Numbered from the stretch's first letter, positions 23,514 through 36,200 are shown. The stretch: DNA of 64,000 nucleotides from Cherax quadricarinatus (GCF_038502225.1 NC_091378.1:3592449-3656448), one strand, 5' to 3'. Numbers and translations are program-made. Notes: generated from the letters alone by a model not told the origin.

Positions 23514-23572
23514 TATATATATATATATATATACTATATATATATATATATACTATATATATATATATATAT
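23469..23572. repeat. (TA)n microsatellite with regular ACTATA breaks
   Basis: A TA run interrupted by TACTATA at about 23511, 23532 and 23551. It abuts the 3' end of a retroelement. Confidence 0.96.
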
Positions 23573-24467
23573 CCTCAGAGAAGACAATAAACGTACCTCA
23601 GAGAAAACTCAAGGTTCTCCCCGGAGCTGTTTGAATATTTTCTTCTCCTACCACCCCCTATATTTTATATTCTATGTGAACATTTATTAATAAACAGAAT
23701 ACATTTACAGAAAATACAAACATTAATACAATGGTACAATATATTAAAGATTATGAATTTCCTCCAGCTCCTCCGAAGCCGGACGCGAACCAAGTATGCA
23801 GCAAGCATTTCCCGTCTGGATGGCCATGTTGAGGCGCTGGAACATGAAAGTGGCTGCTCTTGGGTCCCTGGTGGTGTCGATGAGTCTGGAACCCAATTCA
23901 TTAAGGAAACGTGTGGCATGTTTTCTCCATGATCCCAAGGTCTCTGATCCCACTGGGATAAATTCATAGTGTTGGCTTATGTTCCTGTACTTGCTGATCT
24001 TGTACTCCTCACTGTGGTCAGCAGCTCCTCCCTGTCGCCCGACACTGTGATGGATATAGGTGTCAGCCAGTGTGGACACACAGGTACAGTCCCATGCTAA
24101 GAGCTTGCCATTCTTCCAATGATAGATGGTGATCCCGTCGGGGCAGTTTGCTGGGTTGTGGGTATTGTTGGCTGCTAGTGATCAGGGCTCCCTCTCTGCT
24201 GGGCATCCAGCTGTAGCAAGGGTTCTCTTTATGATGTCGTTGACCTCATTGTGTCTTGCATGCCAGCCCTTGGTTTTGGAACAGTTAAGACCATGTAGAC
24301 CGTATTGGTCTGCTTGCGCTTCGCCGCAATTGCACGTATATTCTGTGTGAATTGGGGCAGCAAGGCGCAGAGCCACTGCAATATGGAGGATCTTAGGGTC
24401 GAGGCGTGTTCCCATTGCCGATATGGGAACTCTTTGGAGGAAGTCCCCGGAGTGATGTGCACTCACA

Positions 24468-24469
<2 letters not shown>
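23573..24469 (-). pseudogene. Retroelement 3' part: zinc-finger-like and nuclease-like C-terminal domain
   Basis: On the minus strand a protein reads from 24466 down to 23744 in one frame, broken by a single in-frame TGA at 24182-24184. The N-terminal part has a CNCG...GLHGLNC cluster (C-x-C then H-x3-C) and RHNEVNDIIKRTLATAG. After the stop come NCPDGITIYHWKNG and LAWDCTC, spacing that resembles PD-(D/E)XK nuclease motifs, then ETLGSWRKHATRFL, GSRLIDTTRDPRAATFM and QRLNMAIQTGNACCILGS. I recognise this as the C-terminal region of a retrotransposon-encoded protein common in invertebrates; the clade is uncertain. The 3' UTR follows, with AATAAA-like ATTAATAAATG near 23683-23693. No RT core remains, consistent with 5' truncation at the (TA)n tract. 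Confidence 0.7.

Positions 24470-24521
<52 letters not shown>
24470..24521. repeat. (TA)n microsatellite
   Basis: A TA run separating two copies of the same retroelement 3' end. Confidence 0.97.
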
Positions 24522-24525
<4 letters not shown>

Positions 24526-24824
24526 TAAATATAGGGACGTACCACCTCTAGAACTTTACTGGGGACCCTCATCCTCAGAGAAGACAATAAACGTACCTCA
24601 GGGAAAACTCAAGGTTCTCTCCGGAGTTGTTTGAACATTTTCTTCTCCTAACACCCCCTATAATTTATGTTATATGTGTACTTTATTAAAAGACAGAATA
24701 CATTGATAGAAAACACAATCACAAGTACATTGGTACAATATATCAAAGGTTATGAATCTCTTCCAGCTCCTCCGAAGCCGGACGCAAGCCCAGTATGCAG
24801 CATGCATTTCCCCTCTGGATGGCC
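24522..24824 (-). mobile_element. Second, shorter copy of the retroelement 3' end
   Basis: 24570-24824 repeats 23573-23825 (for example GAGAAGACAATAAACGTACC and AGCTCCTCCGAAGCCGGACG) with scattered substitutions, in the same orientation. The copy includes only the last few codons (through GCAGCATGCATTTCC) plus the 3' UTR, and extends about 45 bp further 3' than copy 1 (24526-24570). It stops abruptly at a TA run. Confidence 0.8.
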
Positions 24825-24846
24825 ATATATATATATATATATATAC
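24825..24846. repeat. (TA)n joint
   Basis: A short TA run exactly between the truncated retroelement copy and the CR1-like tail. Confidence 0.9.
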
Positions 24847-25280
24847 CTGGAGGTTGCCTGGAGGTTATTCCGGGGATCAACGCCCCCGCGGCCCGGTCCA
24901 TGACCAGGCCTCCCGATGGATCAGGGCCTGATCAACTAGGCTGTTACTGCTGGCCGCACGCAGTCCGACGTACGAGCCACAGCCCGGCTGATCCGGCACT
25001 GATTTTAGGTATCTGTCCAGCTCTCTCTTGAAGGCAGCCAGGGGTTTATTGGCAATTCCCCTAATGCTTGATGGGAGGCTGTTGAACAGTTTTGGGCCCC
25101 GGACACTTATGGTGTTTTCTCTTAGTGTACCAATGGCGCCCCTACTTTTTATTGGCGGCATTTTGCATCGCCTGCCCAGTCTTTTACTTTCGTAGGGAGT
25201 GATTTCTGTGTGCAGATTTGGGACCATTCCTTCCAAGATTTTCCAAGTGTAGATTATGATATATCTCTCCCTCCTGCGTT

Positions 25281-25282
<2 letters not shown>
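24847..25282 (-). pseudogene. CR1/Jockey-like LINE family B, RT C-terminus and 3' tail
   Basis: The minus-strand frame 25284-24877 reads MERRRERYIIIYTWKILEG, then SVRGPKLFNSLPSSIRGI, then FKRELDRYLKSVPDQPGC and SYVGLRAASSNSLVDQA. This is the C-terminal end of a CR1/Jockey-type non-LTR reverse transcriptase (established pattern: ERR.RY..IYTWKIL...LFNSLP..IR). The frame is intact here but starts only where the (TA)n joins, so the RT catalytic region is gone. The 3' tail runs to about 24847. Paralogous pieces lie at 48.2-48.8 kb and 60.4-60.7 kb. Confidence 0.85.

Positions 25283-25356
<74 letters not shown>
25283..25356. repeat. (TA)n microsatellite
   Basis: A TA run with two TATG breaks, separating a minus-strand LINE from a plus-strand LINE. 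Confidence 0.97.
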
Positions 25357-25960
25357 GGAGATGTCATGTCTGAGGGCAATGTGTGGTGTGAATATAATGC
25401 AGAGAATTCGTAGTTTGGAAGTTAGGAGGAGCTGCGGGATTACTAAAACTGTTGTCCAGAGGGCTGAGGAAGGGTTGTTGAGGTGGTTCGGACATGTAGA
25501 GAGAATGGAGCGAAACAGAATGACTTCAGGAGTGTATCAGTCTGTAGTGGAAGGAAGGCGGGGTAGGGGTCGGCCTAGGAAAGGTTGGAGAGAGGGGGTA
25601 AAGGAGGTTTTGTGTGCGAGGGGCATGCGTGAGCATGCGTGAGCATGGGCAGGCATGCGTGAGCGTGTTTGATAGGAGTGAATGGAGACAAATGGTTTTT
25701 AATACTTGACGTGCTGTTGGAGTGTGAGCAAAGTAACATTTATGAAGGGGTTCAGGGAAACCGGCAGGCCGGACTTGAGTCCTGGAGATGGGAAGTACAG
25801 TGCCTGCACTCTGAAGGAAGGGTGTTAATGTTGCAGTTTAAAAACTGTAGTGTAAAGCACCCTTCTGGCAAGACAGTGATGGAGTGAATGATGGTGAAAG
25901 TTTTTCTTTTTCGGGCCACCCTGCCTTGGTGGGAATCGGCCAGTGTGATAATAATAAAAA
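25357..25960 (+). pseudogene. RTE-like LINE C-terminus and 3' UTR
   Basis: The frame over about 25360-25642 reads LRAMCGVNIMQRIRSLEVRR, then AEEGLLRWFGHVERMERNR and GRRGRGRPRKGWREGVKEVL. The LRWFGHVERM and GRPRKGW motifs are typical of the C-terminal end of RTE/BovB-type endonuclease-RT proteins. After residue ~125 the frame is disrupted by a small expansion of CATGCGTGAG (25624-25665). The remaining 300 bp match a LINE 3' UTR ending in CACCCTGCCTTGGTGGGAAT and CGGCCAGTGTG, followed by ATAATAATAAAA. That end also occurs at 2852-2930 (minus) and, diverged, in 3392-3585. The 5' part is absent. Confidence 0.8.
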
Positions 25961-26077
25961 AAATATATATATAATCAGCATATATAATGCAGCTCCAGAG
26001 CTGCTCTTAAGAAAAAGTTTCGCTCTCGGGAGAGTTTACGCAGATATGAGCGAAACATAGCATGCATACGTGGCGCA
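25961..26077. other. Spacer with paired GTTTCGCTC/GAGCGAAAC
   Basis: AGTTTCGCTCTC (26017-26028) and GAGCGAAACA (26048-26057) are inverted partners about 30 bp apart. This is another small member of the GTTTCGC-paired repeats. Confidence 0.5.
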
Positions 26078-26213
26078 GCACCACACCTTGCTACGACTGC
26101 GTTACGACTGCGATACGACCGCGCTACGACTGCGCTACGGCCGCGCTACGACTGCGTTACGACTGCGCTACGACCGCGCTACGACTGCGCTACGACCGCG
26201 CTACAACTGCGCT
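26078..26213. repeat. 11-bp tandem array (GCTACGACYGC)
   Basis: About 12 copies of an 11-mer alternating GCTACGACTGC and GCTACGACCGC, so a 22-bp dimer is visible. It is CpG-rich. Confidence 0.92.
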
Positions 26214-26299
26214 GGGCTGGTAACGCAATCATGGCAAGTTAGTACACAGCGGCGACCTGTCATGCTGTCTCGACACTTGGGTAATATGTTAGGCACTGC

Positions 26300-26370
26300 A
26301 TGGCCCCTACAGTTTTAGCGCTTTCCAAGGAATATTAAAATAATAATAATATCAATAATAACAATAAATG

Positions 26371-26418
<48 letters not shown>

Positions 26419-26420
26419 TG
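26300..26420 (-). mobile_element. Dispersed repeat end (GCGCTTTCC) with (AAT)n tail
   Basis: CAGTTTTAGCGCTTTCC at about 26309-26325, followed by an (AAT)n run to 26419, mirrors 56.65-56.81 kb, where an (ATT)n run is followed by GGGAAAGCGCTAAACCCG on the opposite strand. The shared join suggests an element end with an AAT-type tail. Confidence 0.55.
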
Positions 26421-26428
26421 TAATATGT

Positions 26429-26431
<3 letters not shown>

Positions 26432-26511
<80 letters not shown>
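26432..26511. repeat. (TA)n microsatellite
   Basis: An uninterrupted TA run of about 80 bp. Confidence 0.97.
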
Positions 26512-26513
<2 letters not shown>

Positions 26514-26865
26514 CTAGAAAGTACTCAAAAATCTCTTATTGAAAAAAATATCAATAATTTAGACGTTTAAAGTTTGTGTGTTAACTTTTGACAGATTTAA
26601 CGGAGCAATAAACAAGGTATAGATCTGGGAGATGCATTTCTTGCTTGCAAAAACTAGACTGCAATTAGTGTTACTGATGATGCTGTCGTTGTTTTGGGTG
26701 ATGGAGCTCTGCGGGGGGGAAGGGGCAGGTAGAGCTTGTCACTGTTAGAGCTTAATGTGGAGGCTGATAGAGTAGAGCTCTGGGGTGGGGTTCCCCGTCT
26801 TAGGGAGATGAGAGATCACCGATGCTGTTGTTTTTGATGCTGGTGGGTACTGGCGGTGGTAGGGT
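26512..26865. other. Spacer, no gene seen
   Basis: Unique-looking DNA without a recognisable frame or element. Confidence 0.5.
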
Positions 26866-27237
26866 GGGCAGTGTCCTTGTTAGGAAAGTGTCCTTGTCAA
26901 GGCAGTGTCCTTGTTAGGAAAGTGTCCTTGTCAAGGCAGTGTCCTTGTCAGGGAAGTGTCCTTGTCATGGCAGTGTCCTTGTCAAGGCAGTGTCCTTGTC
27001 AAGGCAGTGTCCTTGTCAAGGCAGTGTCCTTGTCAGGGCAATGTCCTTGTCAACTCAGTGTCCTTGTCAGGGCAGTGTCCTTGTCAAGGCAGTGTCCTTG
27101 TCAGGGCAGTGTCCTTGTCAAGGCACTGTCTTCATCACGGCAGTGTCCCTGTCAGGGCAGTGTCCTTCTCGGGGAAGTGTCCTTGTCAAGGCACTGTCTT
27201 CATGAAGGCAGTGTCCTTGTCAGGACAGAGTCATCCC
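26866..27237. repeat. 17-bp tandem array (CAGTGTCCTTGTCAAGG)
   Basis: About 22 copies of CAGTGTCCTTGTCAAGG and variants ending AGGG or ACTC. The plus strand lacks stops, so overlapping frames of 88-131 residues appear in all three phases. They are not protein evidence. Confidence 0.95.
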
Positions 27238-30200
27238 TGACCCTAGCTTAGGTAACCCCAGCTAGCTTAGGTCAGCCCCGCTAACCTAGGTCACCCCTGA
27301 CCCTAGTTTAGGTCACCCAAGCTAGCCAAGGTCACCCTTCACCCTAGCTTAGGTCACCCCAGCTAACCTAGGTCACCCCTGACCCTAGCTAAGGTCACCC
27401 CAGCTAGCCTAGGTCACACCTGACCCTAGTCTAAGTCATCCCAGCTAGCTAGGTCGCCCCTGACCCTAGCTTAGATCACCCAAGCTAACCTAGGTCACCC
27501 CTGGCCCTAGTCTAGGTCACGCCAGCTAGCTACATCACCCCTGACCCTAGCTTAGGTCACCCCCAGCTAGTCAGGCCACTCCTGATCCTATCCTAAGTCA
27601 CTTCTCACCCTACCTTAGGTCACGCCAGCTAATCTAAGTAACCTATGACCCTAGTCTAGGTCACTCCAGCTAGCTAGGTCGCCCATGGCCTTGGCTTAGG
27701 CCACCCCAGCTAACCAAGGTCACCCCTGGCCCTAGTCTAGGTCACGCCAGCTAGCTAGATCACCCCTGACCCTAGCTTAGGTCACCCCAGCTAACCTAGG
27801 TCACCCCTGGCCCTAGTATAGGTGACGCCAGCCAGCCAGGTCACCCGTGACCTTAGCCTGGGACACCCCAGCTAGCCAGGTCAACCGTGACCGTAGCCTA
27901 GGGCACCCCAGCTAGCCAGGTCACCCGTGACCGTAGCCTGGGACACCCCAGCAAGCCGAGTCACCCGTGACCGTAGCCTAGGACACCCCATCTAGCCAGG
28001 TCACCCGTGACCGTAGCCTAAGACACCCCAGCTAGCCAGGTCACTCGTGACCGTAGCTTCGGACACCCCAGCTAGCCAGATCACCCGGGACCGTAGCCTA
28101 GGACACCCCAGCTAGCCAGATCACCCGTGACCGTAGCCTGGGACACCCCAGCTGGCCATGTCACCCGTAACCATAGCCTAGGACACCCCAGCTAGCCAGG
28201 TCACCCGTGACCGTAGCCTGAGACACCCCAGCTAGCTAAGTCACCCGTGACCGTAGCCTAGGACACCCCAGCTAGCCAGGTCACCCGTGACCTTAGCCTA
28301 GGACACCCCAGTTAGCCAGGTCACCCGTGACCGTAGCCTAGGACACCCCAGCTAGCCAGGTCACCCGTGACCGTAGCCTAGGACACCCCAGCTAGCCAGA
28401 TCACCCGTGACCGTAGCCTGGGACACCCCAGCTAGCCAGGTCACCCGTAACCATTGCCTAGGACACCCCAACTAACCAGGTCACCCGTGACCGTAGCCTG
28501 GGACACCCCAGCTAGCCAGGTCACCCATGACCGTAGCCTGGAACACCCCAGCTAGCCAGATCACCCGTGACCGTAGCCTGGGACACCCCAGCTAGCCAGG
28601 TCACCCGTGACCGTAGCCTAGGACACCCCAGCTAGCCAGGTCACCCGTGACCGTAGCTTGGGGCACCCCAGTTAGCCAGGTCACCCGTGACCGTAGCCTG
28701 GGACACCCCAGCTAGCCAGGTCACCCGTGACCGTAGCTTGGGACACCCCAGCTAGCCAGATCACCCGTGACCGAAGCCTAGGACACCCCAGCTAGCCAGG
28801 TCACCCGTGACCATACCCTAGGACACCCCAGCTAGCCAGGTCACCCGTGACCGTAGCTTGAGACACCCCAGCTAGCCAGGTCACCCGTGACCGTAGCTTG
28901 GGGCACCCCTGCTAGCCAGGTCACCTGTGACCGTAGCCTGGGACACCCCAGCTAGCCAGGTCACCCGTGACCGTAGCTTCGGACACCCCAGCTAGCCACG
29001 TCACCCGTGACCGTAGCCTGGGACACCCCAGCTAGCCAGGTCACCCGTGATCGTAGCCTGAGACACCCCAGCTAGCCAGGTCACCCGTGACCGTAGCCTG
29101 GGACACCCCAGCTAGCCAGGTCACCCGTGACCGTAGCCTGGGACACCCCAGCTAGCCAGGTCACCCGTGACCGTAGCTTGGGACACCCCAGCTAGCCAGG
29201 TCACCCGTGACCGTAGCCTAGGACACCCCAGCTAGCCAGGTCACCCGTGACCGTAGCTTGGGACACCCCAGCTAGCCAAGTCACCCGTGACCGTAGCTTA
29301 GGACACCCCAGCTAGCCAGGTCACCTCTAGTGACCGTAGCCCTAGGGTCACCCGTGGCCGTAGCTTGGGGCCCCCATCTAGCCAGGTCACCCCAGTGACC
29401 GTAGCCTTGGGACACCCCAGCTAGCCAGGTCACCCGTGACCGTAGCTTAGCCAGGTCACCCGTGACACCCCAGCCAGCCAGGTCATCCGTGACCGTAGCC
29501 TGGGACACCCCAGCTAGCCAGGTCACCCGTCATCGTAGCCTGGGACACCCCAGCTAGCCATGTCACCCGTGACCGTAGCCTGGGACACCCCAGCTAGCCA
29601 GGTCACCCGTGACCGTAGCCTAGGACACCCCAGCTAGCCAGGTCACGCGTGACCGTAGCTTGGGGCACCCCAGTTAGCCAGGTCACCCGTGACCGTAGCC
29701 TGGGACACCCCAGCTAGCCAGGTCACCCGTGACCGTAGCTTGGGACACCCCAGCTAGCCAAGTCACCCGTGACCGTAGCTTAGGACACCCCTGCTAGCCA
29801 GGTCACCCGTGACCGTAGCCTGGGACACCCCAGCTAGCAGATCACCCGTGACTGTAGCTTGGGACACCCCAGCTAGCCAGGTCACCCGTGACCGTAGCCT
29901 GGGACACCCCAGCTAGCCAGGTCACCCGTGACCGTAGCTTGGGACACCCCAGCTAGCCAGGTCACCCGTGACCGTAGCTTGGGGCACCCCAGCTAGCCAG
30001 GTCACCCGTGACCGTAGCTTGGGACACCCCAGCTAGCCAGATCACCCGTGACCGTAGCTTGAGACACCCCAGCTAGCCAGGTCACCCGTGACCGTAGCCT
30101 GGGACACCCCAGCTAGCCAGGTCACCCGTGACCGTAGCCTTGGGACACCCCAACTAGTCAGGTCACCCGTGACCATAGCCTGGGACACCCCAGCTAGCCA

Positions 30201-33200
30201 GGTCACCCGTGACCGTAGCCAGGGACACCCCAGCTAGCCAGTCACGCGTGACCGTAACCTAGGACACCCCAGCTAGCCAGGTCACCCGTGACCGTAGCCT
30301 CGGACACCCCAGCTAGCAAAGTCACCCGTGACCGTAGCCTGGGACACCCCAGCTGGGCAGGTCACTCGTGACCGTAGCCTAGGACACCCCAGCTAGCCAA
30401 GTCACCCGTGACCATTGCCTGGAACACACCAGCTAGCCAGGTCACCTGTGACCGTAGCCTAGGACATCCCAGCTAGCCAGGTCACCCGTGACCGTAGCCT
30501 GGGACACCCCAACTAGAGAGGTCACCCGTGACCGTAGCTTGGGACACCCCAGCTAGCCAGATCACCCGTGACCGTAGCCTAGGACACCCCAGCTAGCCAG
30601 GTCACCCGTGACCATACCCTAGGACACCCCAGCTAGCCAGGTCATCCGTGACCGTAGCCTGGGACACCCCAGCTAGCCAGGTCACCCGTGACCGTAGCTT
30701 GGGACACCCCAGCTAGCCAGGTCACCCGTGACCGTAGCCTGGGACACCCCAGCTAGCCAGGTCACCCGTGACCGTAGCCTGGGACACCCCAGCTAGCCAG
30801 GTCACCCGTGACCGTAGCTTGGGACACCCCAGCTAGCCACGTCACCCTTGACCGTAGCCTGAGACACCCCAGCTAGCCAGGTCACCCGTGACCGTAGCCT
30901 GGGACACCCCAGCTAGCCAGGTCACCCGTGACCGTAGCTTGGGACACCCCAGCTAGCCAAGTCACCCGTGACCGTAGCTTAGGACACCCCAGCTAGCCAG
31001 GTCACCTGTGACCATACCCTAGGACATCCCATCTAGCCAGGTCACCCGTGACCGTAGCTTGGGACACCCCAACTAGCCAGGTCACCCGTGACCGTAGCTT
31101 GGGGCACCCCAGCTAGCCAGGTCACCCGTGACCGTAGCCTGGGACACCCCAGCTAAACAGATCACCCGCCTAGGGACACCCCAGGTAGCAGATCACCCGT
31201 GACCGTAGCTTGGGACACCCCAGCTAGCCAGGTCACCCGTGACCGTAGCCTGGGACACCCCAGCTAGCCAGGTCACCCGTGACCGTAGCGTAGGACACCC
31301 CAGCTAGCCAGGTCACCCGTGACCGTAGCCTGGGACACCCCAGCTAGCCAGGTCACCCGTGACCGTAGCTTAGGACACCCCAGCTACCCAGGTCACCTGT
31401 GACCATACCCTAGGACACCCCATCTAGCCAGGTCACCCGTGACAATAGCTTGGGGCACCCCAGCCAGCCAGGTCACCCGTGACCGTAGCCTGGGACACCC
31501 CAGCTAGCCAGGTCACCCGTGACCGTAGCTTGGGACACCCCAGCTAGCCAGGTCACCCGTGACCGTAGCCTGGGACACCCCAGCTAGCCAGGTCACCCGT
31601 GACCGTAGCCTGGGACACCCCAGCTAGCCAGGTCACCCGTGACCGTAGCCTGGGACACCCCAGCTAGCCACGTCACCCCTGACCGTAGCCTGAGACACCC
31701 CAGCTAGCCAGGTCACCCGTGACCGTAGCCTAGGACACCCCAGCTAGCCAGGTCACCCGTGACCGTAGCTTGGGGCACCCCAGTTAGCCAGGTCACCCGT
31801 GACCGTAGCCTGGGACACCCCAGCTAGCCAGGTCACCCGTGACCGTAGCTTGGGACACCCCAGCTAGCCAAGTCACCCGTGACCGTAGCTTAGGACACCC
31901 CAGCTAGCCAGGTCACCAGTGACCCTAGCCATAGGACATCCCATCTAGCCAGGTCACCCGTGACCGTAGCTTAGCCAGGTCACACCCCTGGGACACCCCA
32001 GCTAGCCAGGTCACCCGTGACCGTAGCTTGGGGCACCCCAGCTAGCCAGGTCACCCGTGACCGTAGCCTGGGACACCCCAGCTAGCAGATCACCCGTGAC
32101 CGTAGCTTGGGACACCCCAGCTAGCCAGGTCACCCGTGACCGTAGCCTGGGACACCCCAGCTAGCCAGGTCACCCGTGACCGTAGCCTGGGACACCCCAG
32201 CTAGCCAGGTCACCCGTGACCGTAGCCTGGGACACCCCAGCTAGCCAGGTCACCCGTGACCGTAGCCTGGGACACCCCAGCTAGCCAGGTCACCCGTGAC
32301 CGTAGCCTGGGACACCCCAGCTAGCCAGGTCACCCGTGACCGTAGCCCACCCCAGCTGAGGTCACCCGTGACCGCCTGGGACACCCCAGCTAGCCAGGTC
32401 ACCCGTGACCGTAGCCTGGGACACCCCAGCTAGCCAGGTCACCCGTGACCGTAGCCTGGGACACCCAGCTAGCCAGGTCACCCGTGACCGTAGCCTGGGA
32501 CACCCCAGCTAGCCAGGTCACCCGTGACCGTAGCCTGGGACACCCCAGCTAGCAAGGTCACCCGTGACCGTAGCCTGGGACACCCCAGCTAGCCAGGTCA
32601 CCCGTGACCGTAGCTTGGGACACCCCAGCTAGCCAGGTCACCCGTGGCCGTAGCTTGGGGCACCCCATCTAGCCAGGTCATCCGTGACCGTAGCCTGGGA
32701 CACCCCAGCTAGCCAGGTCACCCGTGATCGTAGCTTGGGATACCCCAGCTAGCCAGGTCACCCGTGACCGTAGCCTGGGACACCCCAGCTAGCCAGGTCA
32801 CCCGTGACCGTAGCCTGGGACACCCCAGCTAGCCAGGTCACCCGTGACCGTAGCCTGGGACACCCCAGCTAGCCAGGTCACCCGTGACCGTAGCCTGGGA
32901 CACCCCAGCTAGCCAGGTCACCCGTGACCGTAGCCTGGGACACCCCAGCTAGCCAGGTCACCCGTGACCGTAGCCTGGGACACCCCAGCTAGCCAGGTCA
33001 CCCGTGACCGTAGCCTGGGACACCCCAGCTAGCCAAGGTCACCCGTGACCGTAGCCTGGGACACCCCAACTAGCCAGGTCACCCGTGACCGTAGCCTAGG
33101 ACACCCCAGCTAGCCAGGTCACCCGTGACCGTAGCCTGGGACACCCCAGCTAGCCAGGTCACCCGTGACCGTAGCGTAGGACACCCCAGCTAGCCAGGTC

Positions 33201-36200
33201 ACCCGTGACCGTAGCCTGGGACACCCCAGCTAGCCAGGCCACCCGTGACCGTAGCGTAGGACACCCCAGCTAGCCAGGTCACCCGTGACCGTAGCCTGGG
33301 ACACCCCAGCTAGCCAGGTCACCCGTGACCGTAGCTTGGGACACCCCAGCTAGCCAGGTCACCCGTGACCGTAGCCTGGGACACCCCAGCTAGCCAGGTC
33401 ACCCGTGACCGTAGCCTGAGACACCCCAGCTAGCCAGGTCACCCGTGACCGTAGCCTGGGACACCCCAGCTAGCCAGGTCACCCATGACCGTAGCCTGAG
33501 ACACCCCAGCTAGCCAGGTCACCCGTGACCGTACCCTGGGACACCCCAGCTAGCCAGGTCACCCGTGATCGTAGCTTGGGTCACCCCAGCTAGCCAGGTC
33601 ACCCGTGACCGTAGCTTGGGACAACCCAGCTAGCCAGGTCACCCGTGACCATACCCTAGGACACCCCATCTAGCCAGGTCACCCGTGACCGTCGCTTGGG
33701 ACACCCCAGCTAGCCAGGTCACCCGTGACCGTAGCCTAGGACACCCCAGCTAGCTAGGTCACCCGTGACCGTAGCCTGGGACACCCCAGCTAGCCAGGTC
33801 ACCCGTGACCGTAGCCTGGGACACCCCAGCTAGCCAGGTCACCCGTGACCGTAGCCTGGGACACCCCAGCTAGCCAGGTCACCCGTGACCGTAGCCTGGG
33901 ACACCCCAGCTAGCCAGGTCACCCGTGACCGTAGCTTGGGACACCCCAGCTAGCCAGGTCACCCGTGACCGTAGCTTGGGACACCCCAGCTAGCCAGGTC
34001 ACCCGTGACCATAGCTTGGGGCACCCCAGCCAGCCAGGTCACCCGTGACCGTAGCCTGGGACACCCCAGCTAGCCAGGTCACCCGTGACCGTAGCTTGGG
34101 ACACCCCAGCTAGCCAGGTCACCCGTGACCGTAGCCTGGGACACCCCAGCTAGCCAGGTCACCCGTGACCGTAGCCTGGGACACCCCAGCTAGCCAGGTC
34201 ACCCGTGACCGTAGCCTGGGACACCCCAGCTAGCCAGGTCACCCGTGACCGTAGCCTGGGACACCCCAGCTAGCCAGGTCACCCGTGACCGTAGCCTGGG
34301 ACACCCCAGCTAGCCAGGTCACCCGTGACCGTAGCCAGGTGGGTAGCACCCCAGCTAGCCAGGTCACCCGTGACCGTAGCCTGGGACACCCCAGCTAGCC
34401 AGGTCACCCGTGACCGTAGCCTGGGACACCCCAGCTAGCCAGGTCACCCGTGACCGTAGCCTGGGACACCCCAGCTAGCCAGGTCACCCGTGACCGTAGC
34501 CTGGGACACCCCAGCTAGCCAGGTCACCCGTGACCGTAGCCTGGGACACCCCAGCTAGCCAGGTCACCCGTGACCGTAGCCTGGGTCACCCGTGACCCCA
34601 GCTAGCCAGGTCACCCGTGACCGTAGCTTAGGACACCCCAGCTAGCCAGGTCACCCGTGACCGTAGCCTGGGACACCCCCAGCTAGCCAGGTCACCCGTG
34701 ACCGTAGCCTGGGACACCCCAGCTAGCCAGGTCACCCGTGACCGTAGCCTGGGACACCCCAGCTAGCCAGGTCACCCGTGACCGTAGCCTGGGACACCCC
34801 AGCTAGCCAGGTCACCCGTGACCGTAGCCTGGGACACCCCAGCTAGCCAGGTCACCCGTGACCGTAGCCTGGGACACCCCAGCTAGCCAGGTCACCCGTG
34901 ACCGTAGCCTGGGACACCCCAGCTAGCCAGGTCACCCGTGACCGTAGCCTGGGACACCCCAGCTAGCCAGGTCACCCGTGACCGTAGCCTGGGACACCCC
35001 AGCTAGCCAGGTCACCCGTGACCGTAGCCTGGGACACCCCAGCTAGCCAGGTCACCCGTGACCGTAGCCTGGGACACCCCAGCTAGCCAGGTCACCCGTG
35101 ACCGTAGCCTGGGACACCCCAGCTAGCCAGGTCACCCGTGACCGTAGCCTGGGACACCCCAGCTAGCCAGGTCACCCGTGACCGTAGCCTGGGACACCCC
35201 AGCTAGCCAGGTCACCCGTGACCGTAGCCTAGGACACCCCAGCTAGCCAGGTCACCCGTGACCGTAGCCTGGGACACCCCAGCTAGCCAGGTCACCCGTG
35301 ACCGTAGCCTGGGACACCCCAGCTAGCCAGGTCACTCGTGACCGTAGCCTGGGACACCCCAGCTAGCCAGGTCACCCGTGACCGTAGCCTGGGACACCCC
35401 AGCTAGCCAGGTCACCCGTGACCGTAGCCTGGGACACCCCAGCTAGCCAGGTCACTCGTGACCGTAGCCTGGGACACCCCAGCTAGCCAGGTCACCCGTG
35501 ACCGTAGCCTGGGACACCCCAGCTAGCCAGGTCACTCGTGACCGTAGCCTGGGACACCCCAGCTAGCCAGGTCACCCGTGACCGTAGCCTGGGACACCCC
35601 AGCTAGCCAGGTCACTCGTGACCGTAGCCTGGGACACCCCAGCTAGCCAGGTCACCCGTGACCGTAGCTTAGGACACCCCAGCTAGCCAGGTCACCCGTG
35701 ACCGTAGCCTGGGACACCCCAGCTAGCCAGGTCACCCGTGACCTTAGCCTGGGACACCCCAGCTAGCCAGGTCACTCGTGACCGTAGCCTGGGACACCCC
35801 AGCTAGCCAGGTCACCCGTGACCGTAGCCTGGGACACCCCAGCTAGCCAGGTCACCCGTGACCGTAGCCTGGGACACCCCAGCTAGCCAGGTCACCCGTG
35901 ACCGTAGCTTAGGACACCCCAGCTAGCCAGGTCACCCGTGACCGTAGCCTGGGACACCCCAGCTAGCCAGGTCACCCGTGACCGTAGCTTAGGACACCCC
36001 AGCTAGCCAGGTCACCCGTGACCGTAGCCTGGGACACCCCAGCTAGCCAGGTCACCCGTGACCGTAGCCTGGGACACCCCAGCTAGCCAGGTCACTCGTG
36101 ACCGTAGCCTGGGACACCCCAGCTAGCCAGGTCACCCGTGACCGTAGCCTGGGACACCCCAGCTAGCCAGGTCACCCGTGACCGTAGCCTGGGACACCCC

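Noticed and set aside
23205..23690. 161-residue frame
   Set aside because: Made of TAT, AGT and TA microsatellites in series.
25669..25887. 72-residue small protein downstream of the RTE-like frame
   Set aside because: It lies in the LINE 3' UTR and ends near the element terminus; I see no independent support.
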